A DNA stretch of 64,000 bases, taken from positions 602,501 through 666,500 of the forward strand of contig NZ_CP067129.1 in assembly GCF_028553745.1 (NCBI RefSeq). The letters are read 5' to 3'. Every line of letters begins with the position of its first letter. Position 1 is the first letter of the stretch. This stretch comes from Paracoccus seriniphilus. GTDB lineage: Bacteria > Pseudomonadota > Alphaproteobacteria > Rhodobacterales > Rhodobacteraceae. A program made the translations under genes and the position numbers. Below, piece by piece: positions 37,487 to 56,846 of this stretch. The notes under the pieces are model-generated. The model was given only the letters and a program-made list of their open reading frames with translations. It ran no database searches and was not told where the DNA came from.

Positions 37487-38023
37487 ATGGCAAAGCGTTG
37501 GTATTCCGTCAGCGTCCTGTCGAACTTCGAGAAGAAGGTCGCCGAGGCGATTCGTCAGGCGGCTGCCGAAAAAGGCCTTGAAGAAGAGATCGACGAGGTT
37601 CTGGTTCCGACCGAAGAGGTCATCGAGATCCGTCGCGGCAAGAAGGTGACGTCCGAACGTCGTTTCATGCCGGGATATGTTCTGGTCCACATGGACATGT
37701 CGGATCGGACCTATCATCTGGTGAACTCGATCAACCGGGTCACCGGGTTCCTGGGCGCTCAGGGCAAGCCGATGCCCATGCGTGACGAGGAAGTGAATAC
37801 GATCCTGAATCGCACCGGCGATGGCGAAGAGGCTGCCCCGCGCAATCTGATCCGCTTCGACGTCGGCGAGAAGGTGAATGTGACCGATGGCCCGTTCGAG
37901 GGCTTCTCGGGCATGGTCGAAGAGGTCGACGAGGTCGCATCGCGCGTCAAGGTCACCGTTTCGATCTTTGGCCGGCCCACGCCGGTCGAACTGGAATTCA
38001 CGCAGGTTGCCAAGACCGCGTGA
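37487..38023 (+). CDS. nusG: Transcription termination/antitermination factor NusG
   Basis: 178 aa. The NGN domain (MAKRWYSVSVLSNFEKKV) is followed by the KOW domain (VGEKVNVTDGPFEGFSG). It links RNA polymerase to Rho or the ribosome. The ATG giving MAKRWYSV is used; an upstream in-frame extension is unrelated. A gap of about 170 bases follows secE, longer than in many species. Confidence 0.95.
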   Translation: MAKRWYSVSVLSNFEKKVAEAIRQAAAEKGLEEEIDEVLVPTEEVIEIRRGKKVTSERRFMPGYVLVHMDMSDRTYHLVNSINRVTGFLGAQGKPMPMRDEEVNTILNRTGDGEEAAPRNLIRFDVGEKVNVTDGPFEGFSGMVEEVDEVASRVKVTVSIFGRPTPVELEFTQVAKTA

Positions 38024-38113
38024 TTGGTCGCGGGAGGTTCTGGTCCCATCGGGGGCAGGCCGAACCGCTAAGTCGATCCCCATGCGGGATCTGATGATGA
38101 AGGAGAGGGCCAC

Positions 38114-38566
38114 ATGGCCAAGAAAGTCGTCGGGCAGTTGAAACTGCAAATCAAGGCGGGGCAGGCGAACCCGTCCCCCCCCGTTGGTCCCGCACTGGGT
38201 CAGCGCGGCATCAACATCATGGAATTCTGCAAGGCGTTCAACGCCAAGACGCAGGAGATGGAACAGGGCGCCCCTGTTCCCGTCGTGATCACCTATTACG
38301 CCGACAAGTCGTTCACTTTCGAGACGAAGACGCCCCCGGCGTCCTTCCTGCTGAAGAAAGCCGCCGGCCTGAAGCCGGTCGGCAAGCGCAACCGCGCCAA
38401 GGGTTCGGAAAAGCCGGGCCGTCAGGTTGCTGGCAGCGTGACCGTCAAGCAGGTGCGTGAGATCGCCGAAGCCAAGATGAAGGATCTCAGCGCCAACGAC
38501 GTCGAGCAGGCGATGAAGATCATTCTGGGCTCCGCCCGGTCGATCGGTATCGAGGTGAAAGGCTAA
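38114..38566 (+). CDS. rplK: 50S ribosomal protein L11
   Basis: 150 aa, slightly longer than E. coli L11 (142). The extra residues lie in the hinge ([15 protein letters not shown]), as in related alphaproteobacteria. [20 protein letters not shown] is the conserved factor-binding start. L11 binds the GTPase-centre rRNA. Confidence 0.96.
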   Translation: MAKKVVGQLKLQIKAGQANPSPPVGPALGQRGINIMEFCKAFNAKTQEMEQGAPVPVVITYYADKSFTFETKTPPASFLLKKAAGLKPVGKRNRAKGSEKPGRQVAGSVTVKQVREIAEAKMKDLSANDVEQAMKIILGSARSIGIEVKG

Positions 38567-38569
38567 GTC

Positions 38570-39268
38570 ATGGCAAAGTTTTCCAAGAAAAAAGCCGCCG
38601 CCCGCGCTGCATTCGAAGGCAAGGACAACCTGACCGTCGAGGACGCCGTCAAGCTGGTCAAGGACAATGCTTCGGCCAAGTTCGACGAGACCGTCGAGAT
38701 CGCGCTGAACCTGGGTGTCGACCCGCGTCACGCCGACCAGATGGTCCGTGGCGTCGTGACCCTGCCTGCCGGTACCGGCAAGGACGTTCGCGTTGCCGTT
38801 TTCGCCCGTGGCCCCAAGGCTGATGAAGCCAAGGAAGCCGGTGCGGACATCATCGGCGCCGAAGACCTGATGGAAACCATCCAGTCGGGCAAGATCGAGT
38901 TCGATCGTTGCATCGCAACGCCGGACATGATGCCGCTGGTTGGTCGTCTGGGCAAGATCCTTGGTCCGCGCAACCTGATGCCGAACCCCAAAGTCGGCAC
39001 GGTGACGATGGATGTCGCGAATGCCGTCAAGGCCGCCAAGGGTGGTGAAGTGCAGTTCAAGGCCGAGAAAGCCGGCGTGGTTCACGCCGGAATCGGCAAG
39101 GTCAGCTTTGATGAAGCCAAGCTGGTCGAGAACCTGCGCGCATTCGTGGACGCCGTTAACAAGGCCAAGCCGTCGGGCGCGAAAGGGACCTACATGAAAA
39201 AGGTCTCGATCAGCTCGACCATGGGCCCGGGCGTTTCCGTTGACGTCGTTTCGGCGTCGGCCAACTGA
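38570..39268 (+). CDS. rplA: 50S ribosomal protein L1
   Basis: 232 aa, complete. [20 protein letters not shown] is the L1 signature. It is part of the L1 stalk and often represses its own operon. It begins three bases after the rplK stop. Confidence 0.97.
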   Translation: MAKFSKKKAAARAAFEGKDNLTVEDAVKLVKDNASAKFDETVEIALNLGVDPRHADQMVRGVVTLPAGTGKDVRVAVFARGPKADEAKEAGADIIGAEDLMETIQSGKIEFDRCIATPDMMPLVGRLGKILGPRNLMPNPKVGTVTMDVANAVKAAKGGEVQFKAEKAGVVHAGIGKVSFDEAKLVENLRAFVDAVNKAKPSGAKGTYMKKVSISSTMGPGVSVDVVSASAN

Positions 39269-39507
39269 GAATTTCCTGGCGCAAGCCGGGAATGACGGGG
39301 CAGTGCAAGCCGCCCCGTCCTGTCCGAGACGGAGGGTGCCGATGCCGCAGGGCAAAGGCTTAATGTCCTTCCTGAGATGGGATCAAGTATTTTTCCGAAG
39401 GCACGTCCTTCGGGCGATCTTGTCCCCTGCGGACCCGACCCGCGCCCCGGTTCCGGGGAACGGGAAAAGTGAGAGCCGGGGGGAAACCCCCAACTTGGAG
39501 TGAAACC
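39269..39507 (+). promoter_or_regulatory. rplJ leader, probable L10/L12 autoregulatory RNA
   Basis: 239 gene-free bases. Hairpins: GACGGGGC/GCCCCGTC (39294-39319), CCGAAGG/CCTTCGG (39395-39413) and CCCCGG/CCGGGG (39445-39458). In many bacteria this space holds the L10 leader, where L10-L12 binds and reduces translation. The assignment here is by position and structure only; a promoter may also be inside. Confidence 0.5.
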
Positions 39508-40023
39508 GTGGATAGAGCACAAAAAGAACAGGTGGTCGAGGAACTCGGCCAGATCTTTGAAAGCTCTGGCGTCGTAGTGGTTGCCCATTACGAAGGGATG
39601 ACGGTTGCACATATGCAGGACCTCCGTGCACGCATGCGTGAAGTCGGTGGTTCGGTTCGCGTTGCCAAGAACAAGCTCGCCAAGATCGCCCTTGAGGGTA
39701 AGCCATGCGCAAGCATCGCAGATTACCTGACGGGCATGACCGTGATCACCTATTCAGAGGATCCGACCGCTGCGGCGCGGATCGCTGACAAATACGCCAA
39801 GGACAACGAACGTTTCGTGATTCTGGGCGGTGCAATGGGTGACTCGGCTCTGGATCCGGCCGGTGTGAAAGCCGTCGCCTCGATGCCGTCGCGTGATGAG
39901 CTTATCGCTCAGATCGTGTCCTGTATCGGTGCGCCTGCAAGCAACATCGCTGGTGCCATTGGCGCGCCTGCAAGCAACATCGCGAGCATCCTCAGCACTC
40001 TGGAAGAGCGCGAGGCTGCATAA
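39508..40023 (+). CDS. rplJ: 50S ribosomal protein L10
   Basis: 171 aa. The GTG start is fixed by GGAGTG just upstream and by the normal N-terminus [13 protein letters not shown]10 anchors L7/L12 dimers to the ribosome. The repeated IGAPASNIA near the C-terminus (two copies) is part of the L12-binding helix. Confidence 0.95.
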   Translation: MDRAQKEQVVEELGQIFESSGVVVVAHYEGMTVAHMQDLRARMREVGGSVRVAKNKLAKIALEGKPCASIADYLTGMTVITYSEDPTAAARIADKYAKDNERFVILGGAMGDSALDPAGVKAVASMPSRDELIAQIVSCIGAPASNIAGAIGAPASNIASILSTLEEREAA

Positions 40024-40089
40024 GCAACCCCTTCCCTGCGTGTGGTCGATGACCCGACGTTGGAACACCAATTGGAAAGATACGGAAAA

Positions 40090-40461
40090 ATGGCTGATCT
40101 GAAAAAACTCGCCGAAGAAATCGTGGGCCTGACCCTTCTGGAAGCCCAGGAACTGAAAACGATCCTGAAAGACGAATACGGCATCGAGCCCGCAGCCGGT
40201 GGCGCGGTCATGATGGCTGGCCCGGCTGCTGCTGGCGAAGCTGCTGAAGAAAAAACCGAATTCGACGTCGTTCTGGTCGATGCCGGCGCAAGCAAGATCA
40301 ACGTGATCAAGGAAGTTCGCGGCATCACCGGTCTGGGCCTGAAAGAAGCCAAGGACCTGGTCGAAGCAGGCGGCAAAGTCAAAGAAGGCGCTTCGAAAGA
40401 AGAAGCCGAAGAAATGAAGACCAAACTGGAAGCCGCTGGCGCCAAGGTCGAGCTGAAGTAA
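40090..40461 (+). CDS. rplL: 50S ribosomal protein L7/L12
   Basis: 123 aa. The N-terminal dimer helix region, an Ala-rich hinge (about 38-55) and the C-terminal domain ([20 protein letters not shown]) that contacts elongation factors are all present. It shares one transcript with rplJ. Confidence 0.97.
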   Translation: MADLKKLAEEIVGLTLLEAQELKTILKDEYGIEPAAGGAVMMAGPAAAGEAAEEKTEFDVVLVDAGASKINVIKEVRGITGLGLKEAKDLVEAGGKVKEGASKEEAEEMKTKLEAAGAKVELK

Positions 40462-40486
40462 TCGGTCTTCGGACTGATCGAATTGA

Positions 40487-40516
40487 GGCAGGGTCCGGGA
40501 TTTCCCGGTCCCTGCC
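40487..40516 (+). other. Hairpin between rplL and rpoB
   Basis: A 13-bp stem (GGCAGGGTCCGGG/CCCGGTCCCTGCC, one mismatch) with loop ATTT and no T-run. It may be an attenuator or an RNase III site, as in E. coli at the same position. The remaining gap up to rpoB holds a second weaker inverted repeat. Confidence 0.5.
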
Positions 40517-40691
40517 GAACCTGTCTTGAAGGACGGTTTGGCGTTAAGACCTTCCTTCAGGGCATGTTCGAGGTTCGGGAGTCGCACGGTGGGACGGGCG
40601 GCATGAATGGAACCTCACCCCTGCATTCGTAGGCCGCGTACCGGGGGCCCCGACCCGGCGCGCGCGCGAAGACGAAAGGTGACAAGACCCC

Positions 40692-44837
<4,146 letters not shown>

Positions 44838-44889
44838 GGGCATCGGCCCTCACCCACTTTGCCCCCGTGCCCTTCATTAGGATTTGGAA

Positions 44890-49134
<4,245 letters not shown>

Positions 49135-49153
49135 TCCGCTCTGACAGAACTGA

Positions 49154-49183
49154 AAGGTCCGGCCATTTGGCCGGGCCTTTTTT
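49154..49183 (+). terminator. Rho-independent terminator after rpoC
   Basis: 11-bp stem AAGGTCCGGCC/GGCCGGGCCTT (one G-T pair), loop ATTT and a six-T run. It closes the rpoBC operon 19 bases after the stop. Confidence 0.92.
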
Positions 49184-49279
49184 CATGCGCATCTTTGTGC
49201 ATTGTGGCCTCTGGCGGGGCTTTTCTCGGCGGTCCGCATCCCCTATCGCTTGGGGATAGCCCAATCAGGCAGGTCTCTC

Positions 49280-50215
49280 ATGCGTGCGCCTCTCATGTCT
49301 CCCCTGCGGCGGGTCAGCCCCGCCTCGGTCACCCCGCAGCCCCATGCTCCGGGTGACAATCTGCGTGGGGCATTGCTGATGACGCTGTCGATGATCGGCT
49401 TTGGTTGCAACGATGCCGCGATGAAATTCGTGACCCAGGACATGCCGCTGTATCAGGCCATCACCATGCGTGGGCTGACGATGATGGTGGTTCTCTGGGC
49501 GCTGGCGCTGCGCGAGGGCGGGTTGTCCCTGGCCGTCGGGCGAGGCAATCGCTGGTCGATGGTGCTGCGGGCGCTCGGAGAGGTCGGCTCGACCCTGTTG
49601 TTCCTGAATGCCTTGCAGGTCATGGCAATCGGCGACCTGTCGGCGGTGATGCAGTCCCTGCCGCTGGTGGTGATGCTGGCCGCCGCGATGTTCTTTGGCG
49701 AGAGGCTGGGACCGCGGCGCCTGGGCGCGGTTCTGGTCGGTCTGGTTGGGGTCATGATGATCCTGCGGCCGGGCAGCGGCACATTCGGCATTTGGGCCTT
49801 GGTGGCGCTGGGATCGGTGCTGCTGATGGTCCTGCGCGATATTGTGACCAAGATGTTCAGCCGCGATGTCAGTTCGACCACGATCGCCTTTTACGCGGCC
49901 CTGTCGGTGACGGTCATGGGTGGCGTTCTGGCGCTGGGGCAGGGCGCGATCATGCCGAATCTGCAGCACCTGCTGTTGCTCCTTCTGGCCAGTGCATTCC
50001 TGACGATGGGCTATGTGACCGGCGTGGCGGCAATGCGGGTCGGGGAAATTTCCTATGTCGCACCCTTCCGCTATACCTCGCTGATCGTAGCCATTGCTGC
50101 GGGCGTGGCGATCTTCGGGGAATGGCCGGACATCTGGACCTGGCTGGGATCGGCGCTTGTCGTGGCAGCGGGCATCTATGTGATCTGGCGGGAAGCGCAA
50201 TTGGAGAAGCAGTGA
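49280..50215 (+). CDS. EamA/DMT-superfamily transporter
   Basis: 311 aa with about ten membrane helices in two EamA repeats. The family exports or imports small metabolites; the substrate is unknown. The ATG at 49280 has AGGCAGG upstream; the ATG at 49295 is an alternative. It sits after the rpoC terminator and its TGA shares a base with the next ATG (TGATG). The pair is an insertion between rpoC and rpsL. Confidence 0.85.
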   Translation: MRAPLMSPLRRVSPASVTPQPHAPGDNLRGALLMTLSMIGFGCNDAAMKFVTQDMPLYQAITMRGLTMMVVLWALALREGGLSLAVGRGNRWSMVLRALGEVGSTLLFLNALQVMAIGDLSAVMQSLPLVVMLAAAMFFGERLGPRRLGAVLVGLVGVMMILRPGSGTFGIWALVALGSVLLMVLRDIVTKMFSRDVSSTTIAFYAALSVTVMGGVLALGQGAIMPNLQHLLLLLLASAFLTMGYVTGVAAMRVGEISYVAPFRYTSLIVAIAAGVAIFGEWPDIWTWLGSALVVAAGIYVIWREAQLEKQ

Positions 50216-51027
50216 TGCGCGTGCAAATGCTGGGGCTGTGCCGGTTCTCCTATGTCGGCCTGCGTGGTTACAAGATCGAGCATGACAGCTATGAGGAGCG
50301 GCGTCGCTTTCTGTATCAGCCCGATCGGCTGGCACGGCGTTGGCAATGGTTCACCCGGGTGGCGCTGCCGGCATGGCAGGCCCAGACCGACCCGGATTTC
50401 ACCCTTGTGATCATGACCGGACCGGATCTGCCCGACCCCTATCTGTCGCGCCTGCGGGAACTGGTCGCGGGCATGCCGCAGCTGCGGCTGGAACTGGTCC
50501 CGCCGATGGAGCGTCACCTGCAGGCCTGCCGAGCCGCAATCGCCCCCCATGTCGAAAGCGATGCTGATGTGATCGGGCATTTCCGCCATGACGATGATGA
50601 CGCGGTGGCGATTGACTATGTCGCCTCCACGCGCAGGGATTTCCGGCGGGTGAAGGCGCTGTGGAAAACCGAACAACGGCTGTCGCTGGATTATTCGCGC
50701 GGGGTGATGGCCTCGGTCGGCCCAGACGGGATCGAGCTGACGCCGCGTCTGTGCCACAACATGGGCGTCGCCCTGACTGTATTCCTGCCCCCCGAGGTCG
50801 AAAGCAGCGCGTTGCACTTTGATCATTCCAAGATCGGCTTGTGGATGCCCGGCGTCGCGATTACCAAGCCGCTGATGTTCCTGCGCGCCATCCATGGTGA
50901 CAGTGACTCGGGCGCCATGGGGCCGGGAACGCCCTGGTCTCTCAGCCGCGAACAGGCCGACCGGCAGCTGTGGCAGCGCTTTCGCCTGCGCCGACAGGAT
51001 CTGGACAGTCTGGCCCGCGAAAGCTGA
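50215..51027 (+). CDS. Putative rhamnosyltransferase-family glycosyltransferase
   Basis: 270 aa. It resembles the putative rhamnosyl transferase family (GT-A like). The acidic run D126-D129 (HFRHDDDDA) fits a nucleotide-sugar metal site, and VQMLGLCRFSYVGLRG opens the fold. No sugar or acceptor can be assigned. It is translationally coupled to the EamA gene upstream. It ends about 25 bases before the rpsL promoter. Confidence 0.75.
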   Translation: MRVQMLGLCRFSYVGLRGYKIEHDSYEERRRFLYQPDRLARRWQWFTRVALPAWQAQTDPDFTLVIMTGPDLPDPYLSRLRELVAGMPQLRLELVPPMERHLQACRAAIAPHVESDADVIGHFRHDDDDAVAIDYVASTRRDFRRVKALWKTEQRLSLDYSRGVMASVGPDGIELTPRLCHNMGVALTVFLPPEVESSALHFDHSKIGLWMPGVAITKPLMFLRAIHGDSDSGAMGPGTPWSLSREQADRQLWQRFRLRRQDLDSLARES

Positions 51028-51050
51028 TGCGGGCCGCGCGGCGGCTCTTG

Positions 51051-51079
51051 TTGACAGCTTGGATGATTCCCCATATACG
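51051..51079 (+). promoter_or_regulatory. str-operon promoter upstream of rpsL
   Basis: TTGACA (51051-51056), a 17-base spacer and TATACG (51074-51079): the best sigma-70-type match in the window. A GATTC (GANTC) lies in the spacer at 51065-51069. It leaves a leader of about 200 bases before rpsL. Confidence 0.8.
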
Positions 51080-51284
51080 CCGCTCACCCGGCGGGAAACC
51101 GTTTCGGGAACCAGAACCTATGTGGACACGATCCGGGCCGTTTTAAGCCCCGATCCTCTGGAATTCGCCTATCCACCCCGATAGGGGACGGATGGGTATG
51201 GCATTTCGCGATTCGCGCGGAGTGCCGTCGAGAAGAGGCGCAGCCGGTGGCTGCGAGTATTGACAGAGCAAGACGGGGAACCGA

Positions 51285-51656
51285 ATGCCGACAATTCAAC
51301 AGCTGATCCGCAAGCCGCGGCAGCCTAAAGTCAAGCGGTCAAAGTCAATGCATCTGCAGGGTAACCCGCAGAAGCGTGGCGTTTGCACGCGCGTCTATAC
51401 CACGACGCCGAAGAAACCGAACTCTGCTATGCGGAAGGTGGCCAAGGTCCGCCTGACGAATGGCTTCGAGGTCATCTCCTACATTCCGGGCGAAAAGCAC
51501 AACCTTCAGGAACACAGCGTCGTGCTGATCCGTGGCGGCCGTGTGAAAGACCTTCCGGGTGTCCGTTACCACATCCTGCGCGGTGTGCTGGATACCCAGG
51601 GCGTCAAAGATCGTCGTCAGCGTCGTTCGAAATACGGCGCGAAGCGTCCGAAGTAA
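51285..51656 (+). CDS. rpsL: 30S ribosomal protein S12
   Basis: 123 aa. [16 protein letters not shown] keeps the wild-type Lys of the streptomycin-sensitive form. S12 guards decoding accuracy. First gene of the str operon. The 200-base leader before it shows short dyads but no known motif that I can name. Confidence 0.98.
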   Translation: MPTIQQLIRKPRQPKVKRSKSMHLQGNPQKRGVCTRVYTTTPKKPNSAMRKVAKVRLTNGFEVISYIPGEKHNLQEHSVVLIRGGRVKDLPGVRYHILRGVLDTQGVKDRRQRRSKYGAKRPK

Positions 51657-51668
51657 GGAGAGGCATCA

Positions 51669-52139
51669 ATGTCCCGTCGTCACGCCGCTGAAAAGCGCGA
51701 AGTCCTGCCCGACGCCAAGTTTGGTGATCGCGTCCTGACAAAATTCATGAACAACCTGATGGTTGACGGCAAGAAATCGGTTGCCGAGCGTATCGTCTAT
51801 AACGCTCTGGACCGTGTCGAGGCCCGCCTCAAGCGCGAACCGATCGAGGTCTTCCACGAGGCCCTCGACAACGTGAAACCCTCGGTCGAGGTGCGTTCGC
51901 GCCGCGTTGGTGGTGCCACCTATCAGGTTCCCGTCGAGGTTCGTCCGACCCGCCGTGAGGCACTGGCCATCCGCTGGCTGATCACTGCGGCCAAGAACCG
52001 CAACGAAAACACGATGGAAGAGCGCCTCGCTGGCGAGCTGGCCGATGCCGTTAACGGCCGCGGTACTGCCGTCAAGAAGCGCGAAGACACCCACAAGATG
52101 GCCGACGCTAACAAAGCGTTCAGCCATTACCGCTGGTAA
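51669..52139 (+). CDS. rpsG: 30S ribosomal protein S7
   Basis: 156 aa. It begins assembly of the 30S head by binding 16S rRNA. The N-terminus [20 protein letters not shown] and [20 protein letters not shown] are typical. AAGGAG precedes the start, 12 bases after the rpsL stop. Confidence 0.98.
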   Translation: MSRRHAAEKREVLPDAKFGDRVLTKFMNNLMVDGKKSVAERIVYNALDRVEARLKREPIEVFHEALDNVKPSVEVRSRRVGGATYQVPVEVRPTRREALAIRWLITAAKNRNENTMEERLAGELADAVNGRGTAVKKREDTHKMADANKAFSHYRW

Positions 52140-52157
52140 TCGGAAGGAAGGCCCTCA

Positions 52158-54281
52158 ATGGCACGCGAGTATCCGCTTACGCGCTACCGGAACTTTGGCA
52201 TCATGGCTCACATCGATGCCGGCAAGACCACGATGACCGAGCGCATCCTGTTCTATACCGGTAAGAACCACAAGATCGGCGAGACGCATGACGGCGCCTC
52301 GACGATGGACTGGATGGAGCAGGAAGCCGAGCGCGGCATCACGATCACGTCCGCTGCAACCACGACATTCTGGCAGCGTCAGGAAGACCCGACTGCCGAG
52401 GGCACTTCTGACACCAAGTACCGGTTCAATATCATCGACACGCCCGGCCACGTCGACTTCACCATCGAAGTCGAACGTTCGCTGGCGGTTCTGGATGGTG
52501 CCGTGGCACTGCTGGACGGCAACGCCGGTGTCGAGCCGCAGACCGAAACGGTCTGGCGTCAGGCTGACCGCTACAAGGTCCCGCGGCTTGTCTTCGTCAA
52601 CAAGATGGACAAGATCGGCGCCGACTATTTCAACTGCGTCAAGATGGTCAAGGAACGGACCGGCGGTACGCCGTGCCCGATCGTTCTGCCCATCGGCGCG
52701 GAAGACAAGCTGGAAGGCATCATCGACCTGATCGCCATGGAAGAATGGGTCTGGATCGGTGAAGATCTGGGCGCAAGCTGGAAACGGCAACCGATCCGTG
52801 AAGAGCTGCAGGATCTGGCCAACGAATGGCGCAACAACATGATCGAGCTTGCCGTCGAGCAAGACGATGAAGCCATGGAAGCCTATCTTGAAGGCAACGA
52901 GCCTGATCAGGACACGCTGCGCAAGCTGATCCGCAAGGGTACGCTGTCGCTGTCGTTCTTCCCGATGCTGGCTGGTTCCGCCTTCAAGAACAAGGGTGTG
53001 CAGCCGCTGCTGAACGCTGTCATCGACTTTCTGCCCGGTCCGCAGGACGTTCCGACCCTGTTGGGCTTCTCGCCCGATGACGAGACGGAAACGCGTAATA
53101 TCCCGCGCCCGGCCAGCGATGAAGAGCCGTTCTCGGCCTTGGCGTTCAAGATCATGAACGACCCCTTCGTTGGTTCTCTGACCTTCACCCGGATCTACTC
53201 GGGTAAAGTGAAGAAGGGCGACACGATGCTGAATTCGACCAAGGGCAAGCGCGAGCGTGTCGGTCGGATGATGCTGATGCATGCCATCAACCGCGAAGAG
53301 ATCGAAGAAGCCTATGCCGGCGACATCATTGCGCTGGCCGGTCTGAAGGAAACGACCACCGGGGACACGCTCAGCGATCCCAGCAAGCCGGTCGTTCTGG
53401 AAACCATGACCTTCCCCGATCCGGTCATCGAGATCGCGGTCGAGCCGAAATCCAAGGCCGATCAGGAAAAGATGGGTCTGGCTCTGCAGCGTCTGGCCGC
53501 CGAGGATCCGTCCTTCCGCGTCGAAACCGATCTGGAATCGGGTCAGACGATCATGAAGGGCATGGGCGAACTTCACCTCGACATCCTGGTTGACCGCATG
53601 AAGCGGGAATTCAAGGTCGAGGCGAATATCGGTGCGCCTCAGGTGGCTTATCGCGAAACGATCTCTTCGGAAGCCGAAATCGACTACACCCACAAGAAAC
53701 AGACCGGTGGTACCGGTCAGTTCGCGCGGGTCAAGCTGGTCATCACCCCGACCGAGCCGGGTGAAGGTTATTCCTTCGAAAGCAAGATCGTCGGTGGTGC
53801 CGTTCCGAAGGAATACATTCCGGGTGTCGAAAAGGGCATCAAATCGGTGATGGATTCGGGTCCGCTGGCAGGCTTCCCCGTGATCGACTTCAAGGTTGCG
53901 CTGATCGACGGTGCATTCCACGATGTCGACTCCTCGGTGCTGGCCTTTGAAATCGCGGCTCGTGCGGCAATGCGTGAAGGTTTGCGCAAGGCCGGTGCGA
54001 AACTGCTGGAACCGATCATGAAGGTCGAAGTTGTGACGCCGGAAGAATATACCGGTTCGATCATCGGCGATCTGACCAGCCGTCGTGGCATGGTGCGCGG
54101 GCAGGATACCCGTGGCAACGCCAATGTCATCGACGCCTATGTTCCGCTGGCCAACATGTTCGGTTACATCAACAACCTGCGTTCGATGTCCTCGGGCCGT
54201 GCCGTGTTCACCATGCTGTTCGACCATTACGATGGCGTGCCGCAGAACATCTCGGACGAGATCCAGAAGAAATACGCATAA
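52158..54281 (+). CDS. fusA: Elongation factor G
   Basis: 707 aa. It drives ribosomal translocation with GTP. P-loop [17 protein letters not shown] and NKMDK are present, and all five domains are complete. GAAGGAAGG lies upstream. No second fusA copy is in the window. Confidence 0.98.
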   Translation: MAREYPLTRYRNFGIMAHIDAGKTTMTERILFYTGKNHKIGETHDGASTMDWMEQEAERGITITSAATTTFWQRQEDPTAEGTSDTKYRFNIIDTPGHVDFTIEVERSLAVLDGAVALLDGNAGVEPQTETVWRQADRYKVPRLVFVNKMDKIGADYFNCVKMVKERTGGTPCPIVLPIGAEDKLEGIIDLIAMEEWVWIGEDLGASWKRQPIREELQDLANEWRNNMIELAVEQDDEAMEAYLEGNEPDQDTLRKLIRKGTLSLSFFPMLAGSAFKNKGVQPLLNAVIDFLPGPQDVPTLLGFSPDDETETRNIPRPASDEEPFSALAFKIMNDPFVGSLTFTRIYSGKVKKGDTMLNSTKGKRERVGRMMLMHAINREEIEEAYAGDIIALAGLKETTTGDTLSDPSKPVVLETMTFPDPVIEIAVEPKSKADQEKMGLALQRLAAEDPSFRVETDLESGQTIMKGMGELHLDILVDRMKREFKVEANIGAPQVAYRETISSEAEIDYTHKKQTGGTGQFARVKLVITPTEPGEGYSFESKIVGGAVPKEYIPGVEKGIKSVMDSGPLAGFPVIDFKVALIDGAFHDVDSSVLAFEIAARAAMREGLRKAGAKLLEPIMKVEVVTPEEYTGSIIGDLTSRRGMVRGQDTRGNANVIDAYVPLANMFGYINNLRSMSSGRAVFTMLFDHYDGVPQNISDEIQKKYA

Positions 54282-54285
54282 GGGC

Positions 54286-54338
54286 GGTGCGCTTCGGCGC
54301 ACCCTACCACCCCCGTAGGGTGCGTGCTTGCACGCACC
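54286..54338 (+). promoter_or_regulatory. Competing hairpins between fusA and tuf2
   Basis: Hairpin A (54286-54303): GGTGCGC-TTCG-GCGCACC. Hairpin B (54319-54338): GGTGCGTGC-TT-GCACGCACC. The alternative hairpin C pairs CGCACCCTAC (54298-54307) with GTAGGGTGCG (54315-54324) and excludes both A and B. Either a switch, or a pair of REP-like palindromes. Confidence 0.55.
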
Positions 54339-54360
54339 GTCACATGAAAAGGAGCCAATC

Positions 54361-55537
<1,177 letters not shown>

Positions 55538-55545
55538 GATGGGTG

Positions 55546-55573
55546 GCAAGGGCTGGTTTCGGCCAGCCTTTGC
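55546..55573 (+). terminator. Terminator-like hairpin after tuf2
   Basis: 11-bp stem GCAAGGGCTGG/CCAGCCTTTGC (one G-T pair) with a six-base loop, nine bases after the stop. The T-tract is poor. It may only reduce read-through into the S10 operon. Confidence 0.5.
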
Positions 55574-55617
55574 AACGACGAAAGAATTCCTCTGAAAAGG
55601 GGATTGCAATTTGGTAA

Positions 55618-55638
55618 AGCGGCCGTTATTCGGCCGCT
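55618..55638 (+). other. Hairpin in the rpsJ leader
   Basis: 8-bp stem AGCGGCCG/CGGCCGCT with loop TTATT in the 184-base tuf2-rpsJ gap. Its position suits a leader structure for S10 operon control, but no L4 target structure is recognised. Confidence 0.4.
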
Positions 55639-55720
55639 CTGCCTATTACTACGGTTCGAAGCAGGCTTCGCATGGTGCGTTGTCTGCCTCTCAACTGAAA
55701 TCCCATCCGAGGGATAATAC

Positions 55721-56029
55721 ATGCAAAGCCAGAATATCCGCATCCGGCTGAAGGCTTTCGATTACCGCGTGCTGGACGCCAGCACCCAGGAAATCGTCAA
55801 CACGGCCAAGCGCACCGGAGCGACTGTTCGCGGTCCGATTCCGCTGCCGAACAAGATCGAGAAATTCACCGTCCTGCGCGGTCCGCATATCGACAAGAAA
55901 TCGCGGGATCAGTGGGAAATCCGCACGCACAAGCGTCTGCTGGACATCGTCGACCCGACGCCCCAGACCGTTGACGCCCTGATGAAGCTCGACCTCGCCG
56001 CCGGCGTGGATGTCGAGATCAAGGTGTAA
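55721..56029 (+). CDS. rpsJ: 30S ribosomal protein S10
   Basis: 102 aa. It belongs to the 30S head and also acts as NusE in antitermination. [16 protein letters not shown] is the conserved start, and ETA-type [12 protein letters not shown] is seen. First gene of the S10 operon. Confidence 0.98.
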   Translation: MQSQNIRIRLKAFDYRVLDASTQEIVNTAKRTGATVRGPIPLPNKIEKFTVLRGPHIDKKSRDQWEIRTHKRLLDIVDPTPQTVDALMKLDLAAGVDVEIKV

Positions 56030-56039
56030 GGAGGCGGAC

Positions 56040-56846
56040 ATGCTGCGTACTGGTGTAATCGCCAAGAAACTGGGCATGACCCGGCTGTTCCTTGAGGACG
56101 GTCGTCAGGTCCCGGTCACCGTCCTGCAACTGGACAATCTGCAAGTCGTGGCTCAGCGCACGGCCGAGCGCGACGGCTATACTGCCGTTCAGCTGGGCGC
56201 GGGTGTTGCCAAGGCCAAGCGTACCACGGCCGCCATGCGCGGACATTTCGCGAAAGCTTCGGTTGCTCCGAAGCGCAAGATCGCGGAATTCCGTGTTGCG
56301 GAAGAAAACCTGATCAATGTCGGTGAAGAAATCACGGCTGACCACTATTTCGAAGGTCAGTATGTGGACATCGCCGGCACCTCGATCGGTAAGGGCTTTG
56401 CCGGTGCCATGAAACGGCACAACTTTGGCGGTCTGCGTGCCTCGCACGGCGTGTCGATCAGCCACCGTTCGCATGGTTCGACCGGTCAGTGTCAGGATCC
56501 GGGCAAGGTGTTCAAGGGCAAGAAGATGGCCGGTCACATGGGTGCCGTGCGCGTCACGACCCAGAACCTCCAGGTTGTCCGCACCGATGCCGAACGTGGT
56601 CTGATCATGGTCAAGGGTTCGGTTCCGGGCTCCAAGGGTGGCTGGGTTTCCGTCAAGGATGCCGTCAAGAAAACCACCCCCGAGAACGTGATCTACCCTG
56701 CCGCGCTGAAATCGGCTGCTGATGAAGCAAAACGTCTGGCCGAAGAAGCAGCTGCACAGGCCGCTGCCGAGGAAGAAGCCGCCCGCAAGGCTGCTGAAGC
56801 CGAAGCTGCTGCCGCAGAACAAGCTGCGTCGGAAGGAGACAAGTGA
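56040..56846 (+). CDS. rplC: 50S ribosomal protein L3
   Basis: 268 aa against 209 in E. coli. The L3 core (1-221) includes [16 protein letters not shown] near the peptidyl transferase centre. The extra residues 222-268 form an Ala/Glu-rich helical tail. GGAGG precedes the start; it overlaps rplD as TGATG. Confidence 0.96.
   Translation: MLRTGVIAKKLGMTRLFLEDGRQVPVTVLQLDNLQVVAQRTAERDGYTAVQLGAGVAKAKRTTAAMRGHFAKASVAPKRKIAEFRVAEENLINVGEEITADHYFEGQYVDIAGTSIGKGFAGAMKRHNFGGLRASHGVSISHRSHGSTGQCQDPGKVFKGKKMAGHMGAVRVTTQNLQVVRTDAERGLIMVKGSVPGSKGGWVSVKDAVKKTTPENVIYPAALKSAADEAKRLAEEAAAQAAAEEEAARKAAEAEAAAAEQAASEGDK

Noticed and set aside
49405..50214. Upstream extension of the glycosyltransferase frame across the EamA gene
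   Set aside because: The extension is a +1 frame shadow of the EamA gene; the TGATG junction at 50213-50217 gives a natural start.
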